Part shown: positions 39,301-46,864 of the stretch, piece by piece
Layout: each line of letters opens with the position of its first letter
How positions within the stretch are numbered: position 1 is the stretch's first letter
Assembly (NCBI GenBank): GCA_944363505.1
Contig: CALVUD010000002.1
Span: forward strand, 292,536-356,535
Direction: 5' to 3'
Origin: an uncultured Clostridia bacterium
Lineage (GTDB): Bacteria > Bacillota > Clostridia > Christensenellales > DTU072
DNA: 64,000 nucleotides
Made by a program: the position numbers and the translations under genes
The notes under the pieces: generated by a model
Seen by the model: only the letters and a program-made list of their open reading frames with translations
What the model was told of the DNA's origin: nothing
Databases searched by the model: none

Positions 39301-39453
39301 GCGGTCCGAAGAGTAACGCACCTTTTTAGGATCGGAACATTTCGCGGCTTCTTTGGAGCCGAACGGAATGAAATACGCGCGCGCGTCCAAACGGTTTTCA
39401 CGGAAAACCTTGAAATTTTTGTAGTTCTTACGGGTTTTTATATCGTACCGCAT
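36328..39453 (-). CDS. GH2 beta-galactosidase (LacZ type)
   Basis: A 1041-residue LacZ-like enzyme. In order: a sugar-binding domain ('VRVLNGEWDFKYY', 'IPVPSVW'), jelly-roll segments, the GH2 barrel with 'GANHHDTDAETGYYMT', the acid/base Glu in 'WSLGNESGG' (about 455) and the nucleophile Glu in 'FMLCEYAHAMGVGPGN' (about 535), then a Bgal_small_N domain ('FRVKDTYTVYADGIVRVES'). It cleaves terminal beta-galactosides in the cytoplasm. The GGAGGAG site lies in the 33-bp gap after the GLUG membrane-protein gene. It shares 4 bp with the next gene. The LacZ-length and small-chain domain favour beta-galactosidase over other GH2 activities. Confidence 0.92.
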   Translation of the reverse strand: MRYDIKTRKNYKNFKVFRENRLDARAYFIPFGSKEAAKCSDPKKVRYSSDRVRVLNGEWDFKYYKRMKDLPDPFDTDAVEFDRIPVPSVWSRLGYEPPFYTNVRYPYLCTPPKPSDGQIEGYYKNAVDGETYAVGNAQYNSIGVYRTFINVDDLTKRYILSFLGVAGALEVYLNGSYVGYSEGSHNTAEFAIDSLLREGDNELVVAVRKWSNGSYLEDQDMFRENGIFRDVLLFKNEQSFVYDFEFFTSKRNNLYDAIVNVKVTGFDGVSVSVSLSDGDRVVAMRVAEAQPVTKLMLDALKVEEWSAEIPKLYELNIVLMQGGRIIEFIRKKVGFKTVNIDGRVFTLNGKKIKLLGANHHDTDAETGYYMTPEKIERDIKLFKEYNMNAIRTSHYPPDPLLIELADIYGLYVIDEADIETHGTKTPKQISDKKKWREHFWDRVKAMFMRDRNSVSVTLWSLGNESGGIRCHDYCYKMLKPLTLIPVHYERAINTGRGGYDVMSAMYTSVPSLIKAAEGRPPVFEFNRAARAGIKKKPFMLCEYAHAMGVGPGNLKEYVDAFFKYDSLLGGCIWEFADHAVKHAPDKPYKYTYGGDHGEYIHDGEFCVDGLFYPDRTPSTGAISAKNLYRPVTARLIANGILELRNRLSFRNTAYLTARGRVMLNGDAVLKFEFPCDIAPGAKHIYNLNFEVMHGDVQIHLDYYDGERLVAYESVDANVELTKLKALPNRGKVRVSEESGILAVRFDGGMIRFDRSDGAVVGYSVNDVDYLADVPAKCGSGRIYTNIYRAPTDNDQNIKIEWKIFGYNALKTVNDNFKYKEYDGRVEIGVDNRLVTPSGKTRFRVKDTYTVYADGIVRVESALSPLSKLMPMLPRVGKTVEMRPEFSDIVYYGAGPYESYPDFKAQSRPGVYKTGVDDLGDKYIRPQECGNRTDVRYAAVMNQKGEGLMFLADTALLNFGGKRYTDSALEGFKHREDIVNDDKAIYYSVDGYMLGIGSNSCGPLTMKEYRLNTDRTYTYSFKIVPFTELKEVTDKFDEETDE

Positions 39454-39486
39454 CTCTCCTCCGAATATCGATATTTTGATTTTGAT

Positions 39487-40977
39487 TTATAAATTCGCCA
39501 CGCCCTCGGACGCCTTCTGTAAGGCGGTTACCGACGACTTGTCCGTGTCAATTTCGGGCATGACCGAGCCGTTTACCGCCGAATACTCGATATTGTCCCC
39601 TTTCTCGAAAGCCCCGGCGATGCCGCCGGCATACGCGTTGCACAGAGTATACACGTATATCTGTCCCGAAACGGAAACGTTCCTGACCTTTAGGGTCAGC
39701 GAAGTCGGGTTGAGCGCCCTTGCGGCGATCCCGCCCGCATAAACGGCTATACCGTCGGCAAACACGCTCAGTTTGCCGCCGAATACGGCGTTATTCAGCG
39801 AAACGCCGTTTATCTGTCCGAAGATCCCGCCCGTTTCCGATGCGAACAGATCCGTATTTCCCGACACCGTTACGCTTATTTCGGCATACGAGTATATGCG
39901 CGAACACTCCTCCAGCGCGCCGCCCGAAGGGGTCGCGGAACCGTAGTCTTTCGTAGCGACGCCCGCTATCCCGCCCGCATACAGCGCGCGCATGCTTCCG
40001 GCGTTGCCGTTAAAGGTTATTTTGCCTGATACCCGGGTATCGTAAACGGAAGCGTTCTCGATTACTCCCGCGATGCCTCCGAGTCTGACCTGTCCGTCGG
40101 ACGTAAGCGACAACTTAAGCGTGGTACTGCATTCCGATATCACCTTCGCCGCGGAGCCGGGCGAGTTTCTGACCCCCGCCGTAAAAGTGCCGACCAATCC
40201 GCCCGCGGCAACCGCCGCGGTGCGTTCGCAGTCCGCCGTAATCGACATCGAACCCGTTACGGTGCAATACGACACGTCCGCGTTCAGCGCTTCCGCGGCG
40301 AGCGTTCCGAAGCTGCCGCCCGAAGAGAGCGACGCGGAGATTTCCGCTTCCAGCTCCACCCCGACAACGCGAGCGAAAACCAGTTCCTTGAAAACCCCGG
40401 TCGGAAGTTTTATGCCGTACAGCCTGTGGTGGTTGCCGTACAGGGAACCGTAAAACCGAGGAATGCTCTCGAGTAACGCGGAAACGTCGACGTCCGCGCC
40501 CAAAACGTAAACGCCGGATTTTCCGTTCAAAGCCGCCAGCCCTTCGACCGTGGTGATTATTTCGTCTATTTCGACCACGTTGACGACGACGTACGCCTTT
40601 TCCGCGCCGTTAAGACTGATAGAGTATTCCGCTCTGTCGCCCACCGTCGCTCCCCCCGCGGTCAGTTTCATGTCGGAAGCGAGTTCCACTCCCGAAGCGG
40701 ATTTTACCGCGTCGATCTTAAAATCGGAAATCGGGACGTCGCCCGCGAACGAGTCGTCGATATAATAACCCGTCGAATTGCCGGGCGCTATGGCGTAACT
40801 GTAGCGTTTATATTCCCCCGCGACGGGATCGGTGTCTTTTCCGCGCGTCAAAAGTACCGCCGCCGTAACGGCGCCCGCAATCAGCAACGCCACGAGAACC
40901 GCCGCCACTATCCAGGCGATTTTCTTTGGGCGGTTCAATCCTTTGAAATATTGCGTTATTTTGCCCGACGAGCTCAT
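39487..40977 (-). CDS. Membrane-anchored GLUG-repeat protein
   Basis: A 496-residue protein. The ATG at 40977 is chosen because a consensus promoter (41039-41067) lies inside the longer upstream frame; an ATG at 41022 is also possible, and no clear ribosome site marks either. A short cytoplasmic start is followed by a transmembrane helix (about 22-43, 'IAWIVAAVLVALLIAGAVTA'), then extracellular beta-helix-like GLUG repeats such as 'GGLVGTFTAG', 'GGIAGVIENASVYDTRVSG' and 'GGIFGQINGV'. It is inferred to be a surface protein in operon with the GH2 and GH123-like enzymes, perhaps for holding a glycan near the cell. Confidence 0.75.
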   Translation of the reverse strand: MSSSGKITQYFKGLNRPKKIAWIVAAVLVALLIAGAVTAAVLLTRGKDTDPVAGEYKRYSYAIAPGNSTGYYIDDSFAGDVPISDFKIDAVKSASGVELASDMKLTAGGATVGDRAEYSISLNGAEKAYVVVNVVEIDEIITTVEGLAALNGKSGVYVLGADVDVSALLESIPRFYGSLYGNHHRLYGIKLPTGVFKELVFARVVGVELEAEISASLSSGGSFGTLAAEALNADVSYCTVTGSMSITADCERTAAVAAGGLVGTFTAGVRNSPGSAAKVISECSTTLKLSLTSDGQVRLGGIAGVIENASVYDTRVSGKITFNGNAGSMRALYAGGIAGVATKDYGSATPSGGALEECSRIYSYAEISVTVSGNTDLFASETGGIFGQINGVSLNNAVFGGKLSVFADGIAVYAGGIAARALNPTSLTLKVRNVSVSGQIYVYTLCNAYAGGIAGAFEKGDNIEYSAVNGSVMPEIDTDKSSVTALQKASEGVANL

Positions 40978-41038
40978 TTCGACACACCGTACCGCCGTTT
41001 CTTTGTGCACGCGTGCGTACATAGCGCGATACGTATAA

Positions 41039-41067
41039 ATTATAATAAATACGCGCGCATATGTCAA
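41039..41067 (-). promoter_or_regulatory. Consensus promoter of the GLUG/GH2 operon
   Basis: On the minus strand TTGACA (41067-41062), 17 bp, TATAAT (41044-41039), a perfect sigma-A match. The spacer carries GCGCGCG. The inferred transcript start is near 41032. Confidence 0.85.
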
Positions 41068-41110
41068 TAGCCGTCGGACATTTTGCCTTTCCCCCGCCCG
41101 CCTCAAACGC

Positions 41111-41136
41111 AAAAAAACGACCCCCGTACGGGAGCC
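41111..41136 (-). terminator. Terminator of the signal-peptidase-like gene
   Basis: On the minus strand GGCTCCC-GTAC-GGGGGTC (with G-T pairs), one G and then a run of seven Ts. It sits 19 bp after the stop at 41155 and separates that gene from the next operon. Confidence 0.7.
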
Positions 41137-41154
41137 GCGATCGGATCGTATATT

Positions 41155-42120
41155 CTATACGCGGGGTCTCGCCGGCCGGCGGCGCGGCGCCATGCGTACC
41201 GGACGCTTGTCCGCAAAATACGCGCGGTACATGGAGTTCAAACGCTTTTTTGCCGTTTCCAGCGAGGAAGCGTGCGGTATGCAGATGTATCCCGCGCGAT
41301 CTATCTTGCCGTCGTAACGTTGGAAATTCTTGTTGATATTGACGTATATGTTGCCGTTGGTGCAATGCAACACTCCGAACAAGGTTCTGCCCAGATAAAT
41401 CAGGTCGCAATCGTAACCCTTGTCTATTTTGAAGACGCCCGCACCGAGTATGAATTTGCGGATATTCTCGTAAATATACAGATTTTCCGTGCTGAGCTTA
41501 TTGATATTTACGCCCTCGGGATAAGGACTGCCCATACGGCGTTCCTTTATCCTCAGCACGAACACGATGATCGGTATTCCCATCATTATGAGCGCCAGTC
41601 CTATCAGCGAGCAGTAAGCGAGCGCGGCGGAAGACGTAAGATACGCGGTTATGGTGCCGAGTACCGGAATAGCCGTAACGTATACCCCCATCAGTCTGCC
41701 CGACGCGATATTGACCGAGTGGATCTCGGCGTCGTCGAGATCGTGTACGTAATACACGGTTTCCCCGTCGATACCCTCTTCCGCTCTTTTGAAGATCTGG
41801 GTGACTATGACGGTTTCCGCACCGTCCTTATAATAAAACGCTATGACGTCGTTTTCCTTCAGTTCTCCCGCGGTAACGCTTCTGACAAGCACCTTGGAGC
41901 CTTTTTCGATATACAACATCTTGTCGCCTTCGGCAATGTCGTAATCGTCGACCTTCACTACTTCGTCCGAGAAATCGTAAAATCTGAACCCGCCCAGAGT
42001 AGCGTCGATATTGAAATAATTCAAAAAGAACACAAGGAAAATCACGGCGTATACGATCGCCATGAAAAAGAACGCTATCAGCGGTGAATATGTCCTTTTC
42101 TGTTCCGATAAGTTGCGCAT
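41155..42120 (-). CDS. S26 signal-peptidase-like membrane protein, catalytic Ser absent
   Basis: A 321-residue protein. The ATG at 42120 follows AGGGGA, which beats an in-frame GTG six codons earlier. A transmembrane helix near residues 14-36 is followed by a SipW/S26-like core: 'EGDKMLYIEKGSKVLVRSV', 'LKENDVIAFYY', 'VYYVHDLDD' and 'IASGRLMGVYVTAIPVLG', then two more membrane segments. In true enzymes the first block reads 'SMxPTi'; here Lys stands where the nucleophile Ser should be, so it is probably not a protease. The C-terminal 110 residues look like a DUF-type beta domain ('FILGAGVFKIDKGYDCDLIY') and end in a basic Arg/Pro tail. Confidence 0.6.
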   Translation of the reverse strand: MRNLSEQKRTYSPLIAFFFMAIVYAVIFLVFFLNYFNIDATLGGFRFYDFSDEVVKVDDYDIAEGDKMLYIEKGSKVLVRSVTAGELKENDVIAFYYKDGAETVIVTQIFKRAEEGIDGETVYYVHDLDDAEIHSVNIASGRLMGVYVTAIPVLGTITAYLTSSAALAYCSLIGLALIMMGIPIIVFVLRIKERRMGSPYPEGVNINKLSTENLYIYENIRKFILGAGVFKIDKGYDCDLIYLGRTLFGVLHCTNGNIYVNINKNFQRYDGKIDRAGYICIPHASSLETAKKRLNSMYRAYFADKRPVRMAPRRRPARPRV

Positions 42121-42150
42121 TCTCAGTCCCCTGGGCACATTACTATTGAC

Positions 42151-42179
42151 ATTATATACTATCCGCGCGCCTTTTTCAA
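42151..42179 (-). promoter_or_regulatory. Promoter of the signal-peptidase-like gene
   Basis: On the minus strand TTGAAA (42179-42174), 17 bp, TATAAT (42156-42151). The spacer again contains GCGCGCGG. The leader is about 24 nt. Confidence 0.75.
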
Positions 42180-42238
42180 TAATTATTTAAAATTTCGGCA
42201 TCGTAATTATTTCGGCGCGCATAAGATGCGAGTCCGAG

Positions 42239-42805
42239 TCAGGCGTTAGGAGTGATTCCCTTATGATAACGGTCGTATCTAGGCAGATATTTGTTGATTA
42301 TTTCCAACGCTTCCTCGGCGGAACTTACGCCGTAAAAGCGGTCTTCGGGTATATCCGGATATCTGTTTCGGGTGTCCAAACGCGTATCTGCGAGTTTTGC
42401 GCTCCAACCCTCGGCGTTTTTGTAACCGAGCACCAGACGCTGCAAAGCCCATGCGTTCGCTATTTCCGAAAGCGTTCCCGCGCCGCCGCCCACGGCGATC
42501 ACCGCCGAAGCCGAAGCGACGATCACGTTACGGAAAACGTCAAGTCCCGTAGGTATCACGACGTCAACGTATTCGTTTGCGGTCGAGGGGTCGAACGAGG
42601 GCAGAAGACCTATTATATCCCCTTCCCTGTATTTGTCGGAGGAACGCGCGCCCATGCACGCCGCTTTCATCACGCCGTCGAGTCCGCCGCATTGCAGACG
42701 GTAACCGTTATCGATTATGGCTTTGCCTGTATCGAAAGCGAGTTTATAGTTTACGGAGTCCTGCGGCACCGCGGCGTTGCCGGCAACTGCTATTATCTTT
42801 TTCAT
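42239..42805 (-). CDS. LOG-like (TIGR00725-type) nucleotide-binding protein
   Basis: A 188-residue Rossmann-fold protein. The ATG at 42805 follows AAAGGAG. The motifs are 'VAGNAAVPQ', 'LQCGGLDGVMKAACMGARSS' and 'AVGGGAGTLSEIANAW', the last matching the PGGxGTxxE phosphoribohydrolase signature with Gly in place of Pro. Relatives are called lysine-decarboxylase-like or TIGR00725 proteins; some hydrolyse nucleoside monophosphates, others bind cofactors. No neighbour indicates its role. It is transcribed alone. Confidence 0.8.
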   Translation of the reverse strand: MKKIIAVAGNAAVPQDSVNYKLAFDTGKAIIDNGYRLQCGGLDGVMKAACMGARSSDKYREGDIIGLLPSFDPSTANEYVDVVIPTGLDVFRNVIVASASAVIAVGGGAGTLSEIANAWALQRLVLGYKNAEGWSAKLADTRLDTRNRYPDIPEDRFYGVSSAEEALEIINKYLPRYDRYHKGITPNA

Positions 42806-42985
42806 ATATGCTCCTTTATCCATATAATATTAGCTTATGCAATCATACCACAATCCGTCAAATTTTTCAAGCGAGCATTCCCGGGGGAACTTTTCCGCAT
42901 ATTATAAATTTACCTTCTTTCTTCCGTCGTCGTTTTATATTATAATGTTTCCGAGCCCTTTTCGCAGGGTTTTCGGAGGGAAACA

Positions 42986-43923
42986 ATGCCGCTTAGCAAA
43001 TCCGATCTTGTACGCACCGCGCTTTTTTCAAAATGCGCAAACCCGGTCGAATCGTGTTATTACCCGCTGCTGTATCATAAATACGACGGCGTATCGAAAA
43101 GAGAAAATTTGCGCTACGCCGACTGCGGCAAGCGCGCGGTTCTGGACGTATACCGACAGGAAAAAGGAAGTCCTGAAAAACTTCCCCTCTTTTTCTATAT
43201 ACACGGAGGCGGTTGGGTCTCGGGAAAACGGTCCGTCAGAAAGTATTATTGCATGCGCTGGGCGACGGAAGGTTTCGTCGCCGTCAACGCGGGCTACGAC
43301 TACGCTCCGGGCACGTCTTATCCCGAATATTTGAAACAGGCTTTCCGGGCTTTGGAATACGTCCTGGAACGCGCCGACGAGTTCGGATTCGACCTGACAA
43401 AGTCGTCGTCGCGGGTGAATCGGCGGGCGCGTATCTTGCGGCGATGTTGTCCGCTACAGCCACACACCGCGAGCTTTACGACAAACTGGAAATCGAGTTT
43501 AAATACAGGGATTTCTTCGTACCGTCCGCGACTTTGCTGCTAAGCGGCATCTACGATCCTTTCCGTTCTCTTTCCACGCGCGCGCCTTTTCTCGGATTGT
43601 ATATTTCAGCATTCGCGGGCGAAAAACGCAAAAAGCTGAAAGAGCGTTTCGACAAAGCCTTTTGCGAAATATCCGTTCCCGAACTGTATGCGGACGCGTC
43701 GTTCCCGCCAGCGTTCGTCGTCGGCTCCTCGCGGGATAAACCGGAACCGGAATCGGCGTCCTTTTTCGAACGTCTTTACAAAAACGGCGCCCGATGCGAA
43801 TACTTCCTGTGCACGGGCATCAACGGAATGCACGCCGCTTCGTTGGACTGCGTTTACGGGAAATCGGGTCGGGAATGTTATTCTCGCGCCGCGGCGTTCG
43901 TCAAATCCGCGCTCGTTTTATAG
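42986..43923 (+). pseudogene. Frameshifted alpha/beta hydrolase (HSL-like esterase)
   Basis: The gene starts at an ATG after GGAGG and reads to about residue 138 ('FFYIHGGGWVSGKR', the oxyanion-hole HGGGW). Near 43399-43401 the frame is lost and the next frame continues with 'DKVVVAGESAGAYLAAM' (nucleophile elbow GESAG) to the end, 'GINGMHAAS' giving the likely His. Restoring one A to the AAA run at 43399-43401 would give 'FDLTKVVVAGESAGA' and a protein of about 312 residues. This is either a fresh null mutation or a one-base assembly error. Its 3' end overlaps the convergent GDPD gene by 46 bp. Confidence 0.85.
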
Positions 43924-44789
43924 GTTTTTTTCTTTAAAACCTTTGCTTTATACCGTTCCGAATCGAAATATTTCAGCATGGCTTCCGGCCAGTCCGTCTG
44001 TATTACCCCGTACCCCAGATCCGCCAAAACTCCCCAATGCTCGTCGGGATCTCCGAACAAAGCGAAATTGTCGCCGTGATTAAAACACATATCTGGTTTG
44101 CCGTTTAAATGTATGGAATTTGCCCAGACGAAACGCCCCTCTTTTTTCTCCTCCGCGATAAATTCCGGGTCCATGAACTCGTCCGAACCGCTTTTGAAGA
44201 TCACCTCCGTTCCCCTGATGACGATACCGCGTTTAGCGCACTCTCCCTTTGCCGTCAGATACGAACGATAACTTTTGCATATCGGCATGAACCATGCCTC
44301 GGGATAGTTTTTCAAGTGATCCAGAACTTTGTTTTTCCCTTCACACACCTTGCTCTTAAAAAGGATCTGGTCGAACATTCCCAGTCGTTTAACGGTTTCC
44401 AGGCACTTTTTTATGTCGGCGCACCATATTCTGTCGAAATTCAGGATACCCTTTCCTTTCAACGCCGACAGGTATTCCTCGAGATCGCATATGCCGTAAT
44501 TCAACAGTCCTTCCGATTCCGAACGGTATCTGCGTTTTTTAAGTTCCCCCATCAGCGAGAACATTACGGGAGGCAGACACGGAAACAGAAGCTTGAATTC
44601 CATTCCCTCGTGAAAAACCGCGATTTTATTATCCAGCGTCCTTTGAACGTCGAATTCCACGATGTCCGCGCCCGCGTTGAACGCGTTCAACGCCGAATAG
44701 ACGGTGTTTTCCACCACCGCCGCGCCGCTTTTGCCGCGGTGAACGGCGATCAAAGGTCTGAATCCCGATTCCGTCAACTTATTTAGCAT
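43878..44789 (-). CDS. Glycerophosphodiester phosphodiesterase family protein
   Basis: A 303-residue GDPD-family TIM barrel. The ATG at 44789 follows GGAGG; a start six codons earlier is less likely. Motifs: 'AVHRGKSGAAVVENT' (HRG...EN, catalytic His), 'GADIVEFDVQRTLDNKIAVF' followed by HE (metal-binding Glu and Asp, then the second His), and 'GVLADLGYGVIQTDWPEAM' at the end. It should split glycerophosphodiesters to glycerol-3-phosphate and an alcohol. There is no signal peptide. The sequence lacks the usual 'vWTvN' strand form but keeps 'QTDWP', a common closing motif of the family. Confidence 0.85.
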   Translation of the reverse strand: MLNKLTESGFRPLIAVHRGKSGAAVVENTVYSALNAFNAGADIVEFDVQRTLDNKIAVFHEGMEFKLLFPCLPPVMFSLMGELKKRRYRSESEGLLNYGICDLEEYLSALKGKGILNFDRIWCADIKKCLETVKRLGMFDQILFKSKVCEGKNKVLDHLKNYPEAWFMPICKSYRSYLTAKGECAKRGIVIRGTEVIFKSGSDEFMDPEFIAEEKKEGRFVWANSIHLNGKPDMCFNHGDNFALFGDPDEHWGVLADLGYGVIQTDWPEAMLKYFDSERYKAKVLKKKTYKTSADLTNAAARE

Positions 44790-44956
44790 TCCCGCCTCCG
44801 AAAACATTTACGTTTGTCGCAACCATTATACAATACTTTTTGCCGTAACGAATACGACATTAACCCTATTTTAAATTTTTCTGTTCCGAGCTGTGCGGAC
44901 GACGGAAAAATACATTATAATCGAAATATAAACGTTCAAATCGTTCGGGGGTATCG

Positions 44957-45001
44957 ATGAACAAAACTTTGAAAGCAGAAATTCTTAAAGAACTTTTTTA
45001 A
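44957..45001 (+). CDS. Possible 14-residue leader or truncated ORF
   Basis: ATG after GGGGGT encodes MNKTLKAEILKELF and stops at once. It lies in the 342-bp gap before the third GPH symporter. It may be a leader peptide, the relic of a gene start, or chance. The gap also holds the hairpin at 45014-45060 and a weak promoter (TTGAAA near 45093, TAACAT). Confidence 0.25.
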   Translation: MNKTLKAEILKELF

Positions 45002-45013
45002 CCGAGCTGAAAT

Positions 45014-45060
45014 TCGTAATTTCGGGCAATTTCCCTAAAAGCATTTGCCCGAAGTTACGA
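45014..45060. repeat. 16-bp imperfect inverted repeat upstream of GPH symporter
   Basis: TCGTAATTTCGGGCAA and TTGCCCGAAGTTACGA pair over 16 positions with one G-T pair, around a 15-nt loop, about 90 bp before the symporter ATG at 45150. It has no T-run. It could be an attenuation structure or an operator for an unlinked regulator. Confidence 0.5.
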
Positions 45061-45149
45061 TTATGGAGTCTACTGCCCGATATTCTGTCTTGAAAAGCAT
45101 AATTTGTTATGTTAACATTGTTTTGTAATCGGAGAACGGGAGCCAAACA

Positions 45150-46592
45150 ATGTACAATGACAAAAAATATCTGACAAAGTCAAACGTCTTCGGTTTTGCC
45201 GCCGGCGGTTTCGGACAGAACCTGATCATCGGCACGGTAAATTCGTTTATTCTGTATTTTTATACCGACATATTCCGTATCGGACTGGTTGCCACCAGCG
45301 TGTTGATGATGGTTGCGCGAATTTTCGACGCGCTGAACGACCCCGTCATGGGTACGATCGTCGATAAAACAGACTCGAAACTGGGAAAGCTGCGCCCCTA
45401 TCTCGCGGCAACGCCGATACCGCTGATGATATTGACGATTGCCGTTTTCTGCACTCCGAACTTTTCGCTTGCGGGCAGAATAGCCTACGCTTCCGTCACA
45501 TATATACTTTGGGGGATTACATATACCGTGTGCGACATCCCTTTCTGGGGATTGCCGTCGGTGATGACCCCCAACCCCGAAGAAAGAGTCAAATTCATTA
45601 CGTTCTCCCGACTCTTCCACGGCATAGGCGGCTCGCTCCCCCTGCTGGTACTGCCGATATCGGAATTAATCTGGGGCGAAAAAAGTTCCGGAGCCTATCT
45701 TGCCGCCGCCGTCTTTGCGGGAGTTATAGGCGCGGGACTGTTCTCGACGGCGTTCTTTTGTTCCAAGGAACGCGTGATATCCGCGGACAAACACCCTTCG
45801 GTTGCCGACTGCTTCAGGTACCTGATAAAAAACAAACCTCTGCGCACGGTCGTAGTGTCTAACGTGGCAGGCTTTACGCGGGCCATCGCCATCAGCGCCG
45901 GGCTGTACATAGCCACCTATCTCGCGCCCGACGCGCCAGATTTTCTGCCCGCCTCTTTGATCAACACGATCATCGCCGCAGGCTGGGGAGTAGCGGGATT
46001 TATCGGCATGCTGTTTACACCGAAACTGTTGCAAAAAGCCGACTACCGCAAAATATATCTGATATGCTGCGCTTTGGGTATCGCGGCTATGATACTGATG
46101 ATAATCTTAGGCTTCACCGTGGGATACAGTATATACATGTTCGTGATCGTTTTTACGCTTATGGGTCTCCCTTACGGCATTGTGTGTAACCTGAACTACG
46201 CAATGATATCCGAAAGCATAGATTATATCGAATGGAAAGAAGGTCGACGCACGGAAGGCATCAGCGTCTCTATGCAGACGTTCATGAACAAGATGATGAC
46301 GGCTTTACAAGGCGCGCTGATACCCTTGTTCATGCTTATTATAGGCTTTGTTACTCCGACGGACGAAGTGCCCTCTCCTCCGCAGACAGAAACGGCTATC
46401 ACGGGGCTTTTCATACTGGTCAGCGTATTCCCCGCGCTTGGATGGATAATAAACGCGATACTCGTTTCCCGCTATACTCTGGTGGGCGAAGAGCGCGAAA
46501 GAATGTATGCGGAACTACGCCTGCGCCATGAAGCCGCGGAAGCCGAAAATGCTCCGTCCGCCCCCGAGGGCGACGTCGCCGAAGCGGAATAA
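45150..46592 (+). CDS. GPH-family sugar:cation symporter
   Basis: A 480-residue polytopic protein with 'RIFDALNDPVMGTIVDKTDS' then 'KLGKLRPYLAATPIP' and the late motif 'DYIEWKEGRRTEGISVSMQT', clear GPH signatures. It is closest in style to the first symporter at 6215-7810. GGGAG lies before the ATG. It stands alone between an inverted repeat and its own terminator, so its substrate has no context; the nearest catabolic genes are a GDPD and an esterase pseudogene on the left. Confidence 0.9.
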   Translation: MYNDKKYLTKSNVFGFAAGGFGQNLIIGTVNSFILYFYTDIFRIGLVATSVLMMVARIFDALNDPVMGTIVDKTDSKLGKLRPYLAATPIPLMILTIAVFCTPNFSLAGRIAYASVTYILWGITYTVCDIPFWGLPSVMTPNPEERVKFITFSRLFHGIGGSLPLLVLPISELIWGEKSSGAYLAAAVFAGVIGAGLFSTAFFCSKERVISADKHPSVADCFRYLIKNKPLRTVVVSNVAGFTRAIAISAGLYIATYLAPDAPDFLPASLINTIIAAGWGVAGFIGMLFTPKLLQKADYRKIYLICCALGIAAMILMIILGFTVGYSIYMFVIVFTLMGLPYGIVCNLNYAMISESIDYIEWKEGRRTEGISVSMQTFMNKMMTALQGALIPLFMLIIGFVTPTDEVPSPPQTETAITGLFILVSVFPALGWIINAILVSRYTLVGEERERMYAELRLRHEAAEAENAPSAPEGDVAEAE

Positions 46593-46618
46593 TCGGAATT
46601 ACCCCGCACTCTTTTCAA

Positions 46619-46648
46619 CCGTCGCTCGTATTCGTGCGGCGGTTTTTT
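46619..46648 (+). terminator. Intrinsic terminator of the third symporter
   Basis: CCGTCGC and GCGGCGG pair (one G-T) around a 10-nt loop and are followed by TTTTTT, 27 bp after the stop at 46592. Confidence 0.75.
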
Positions 46649-46656
46649 CGGGATCC

Positions 46657-46806
46657 GTGTGTTGCGGAGCTCCCGTCATAATCCGCGAAGGAACTCCGTG
46701 CGGTTGCCGTTTATCGATAACTCAGAACCTGAGCATCACGGTTCCTATAGAATGCGACGCGTGCGTCAGCGGCGAAGAAGTACTGGTCGAGTGTTCCGAC
46801 CGATAA
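46657..46806 (+). CDS. Possible small Cys-rich protein
   Basis: A 49-residue frame from a GTG codes for a coherent, beta-prone, cysteine-rich peptide beginning 'VCCGAPVIIREGTPCGCRLS' and ending 'IECDACVSGEEVLVECSDR'. Seven cysteines occur, two in CC and others in CGC and CDAC contexts. There is no strong ribosome site and the frame starts 9 bp past the symporter terminator. I do not recognise the family. The non-random composition is the main argument for it being real. Confidence 0.35.
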   Translation: MCCGAPVIIREGTPCGCRLSITQNLSITVPIECDACVSGEEVLVECSDR

Positions 46807-46829
46807 GAAAAAGGGACGGATTCCGTCCC
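46806..46829 (-). terminator. Terminator of the AlkD-like gene
   Basis: On the minus strand GGGACGG-AAT-CCGTCCC followed by TTTTTC, about 36 bp after the stop at 46865. Confidence 0.75.
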
Positions 46830-46864
46830 GAGCACATAATTATCTGGAGCTGCTTCCCCGTCCG

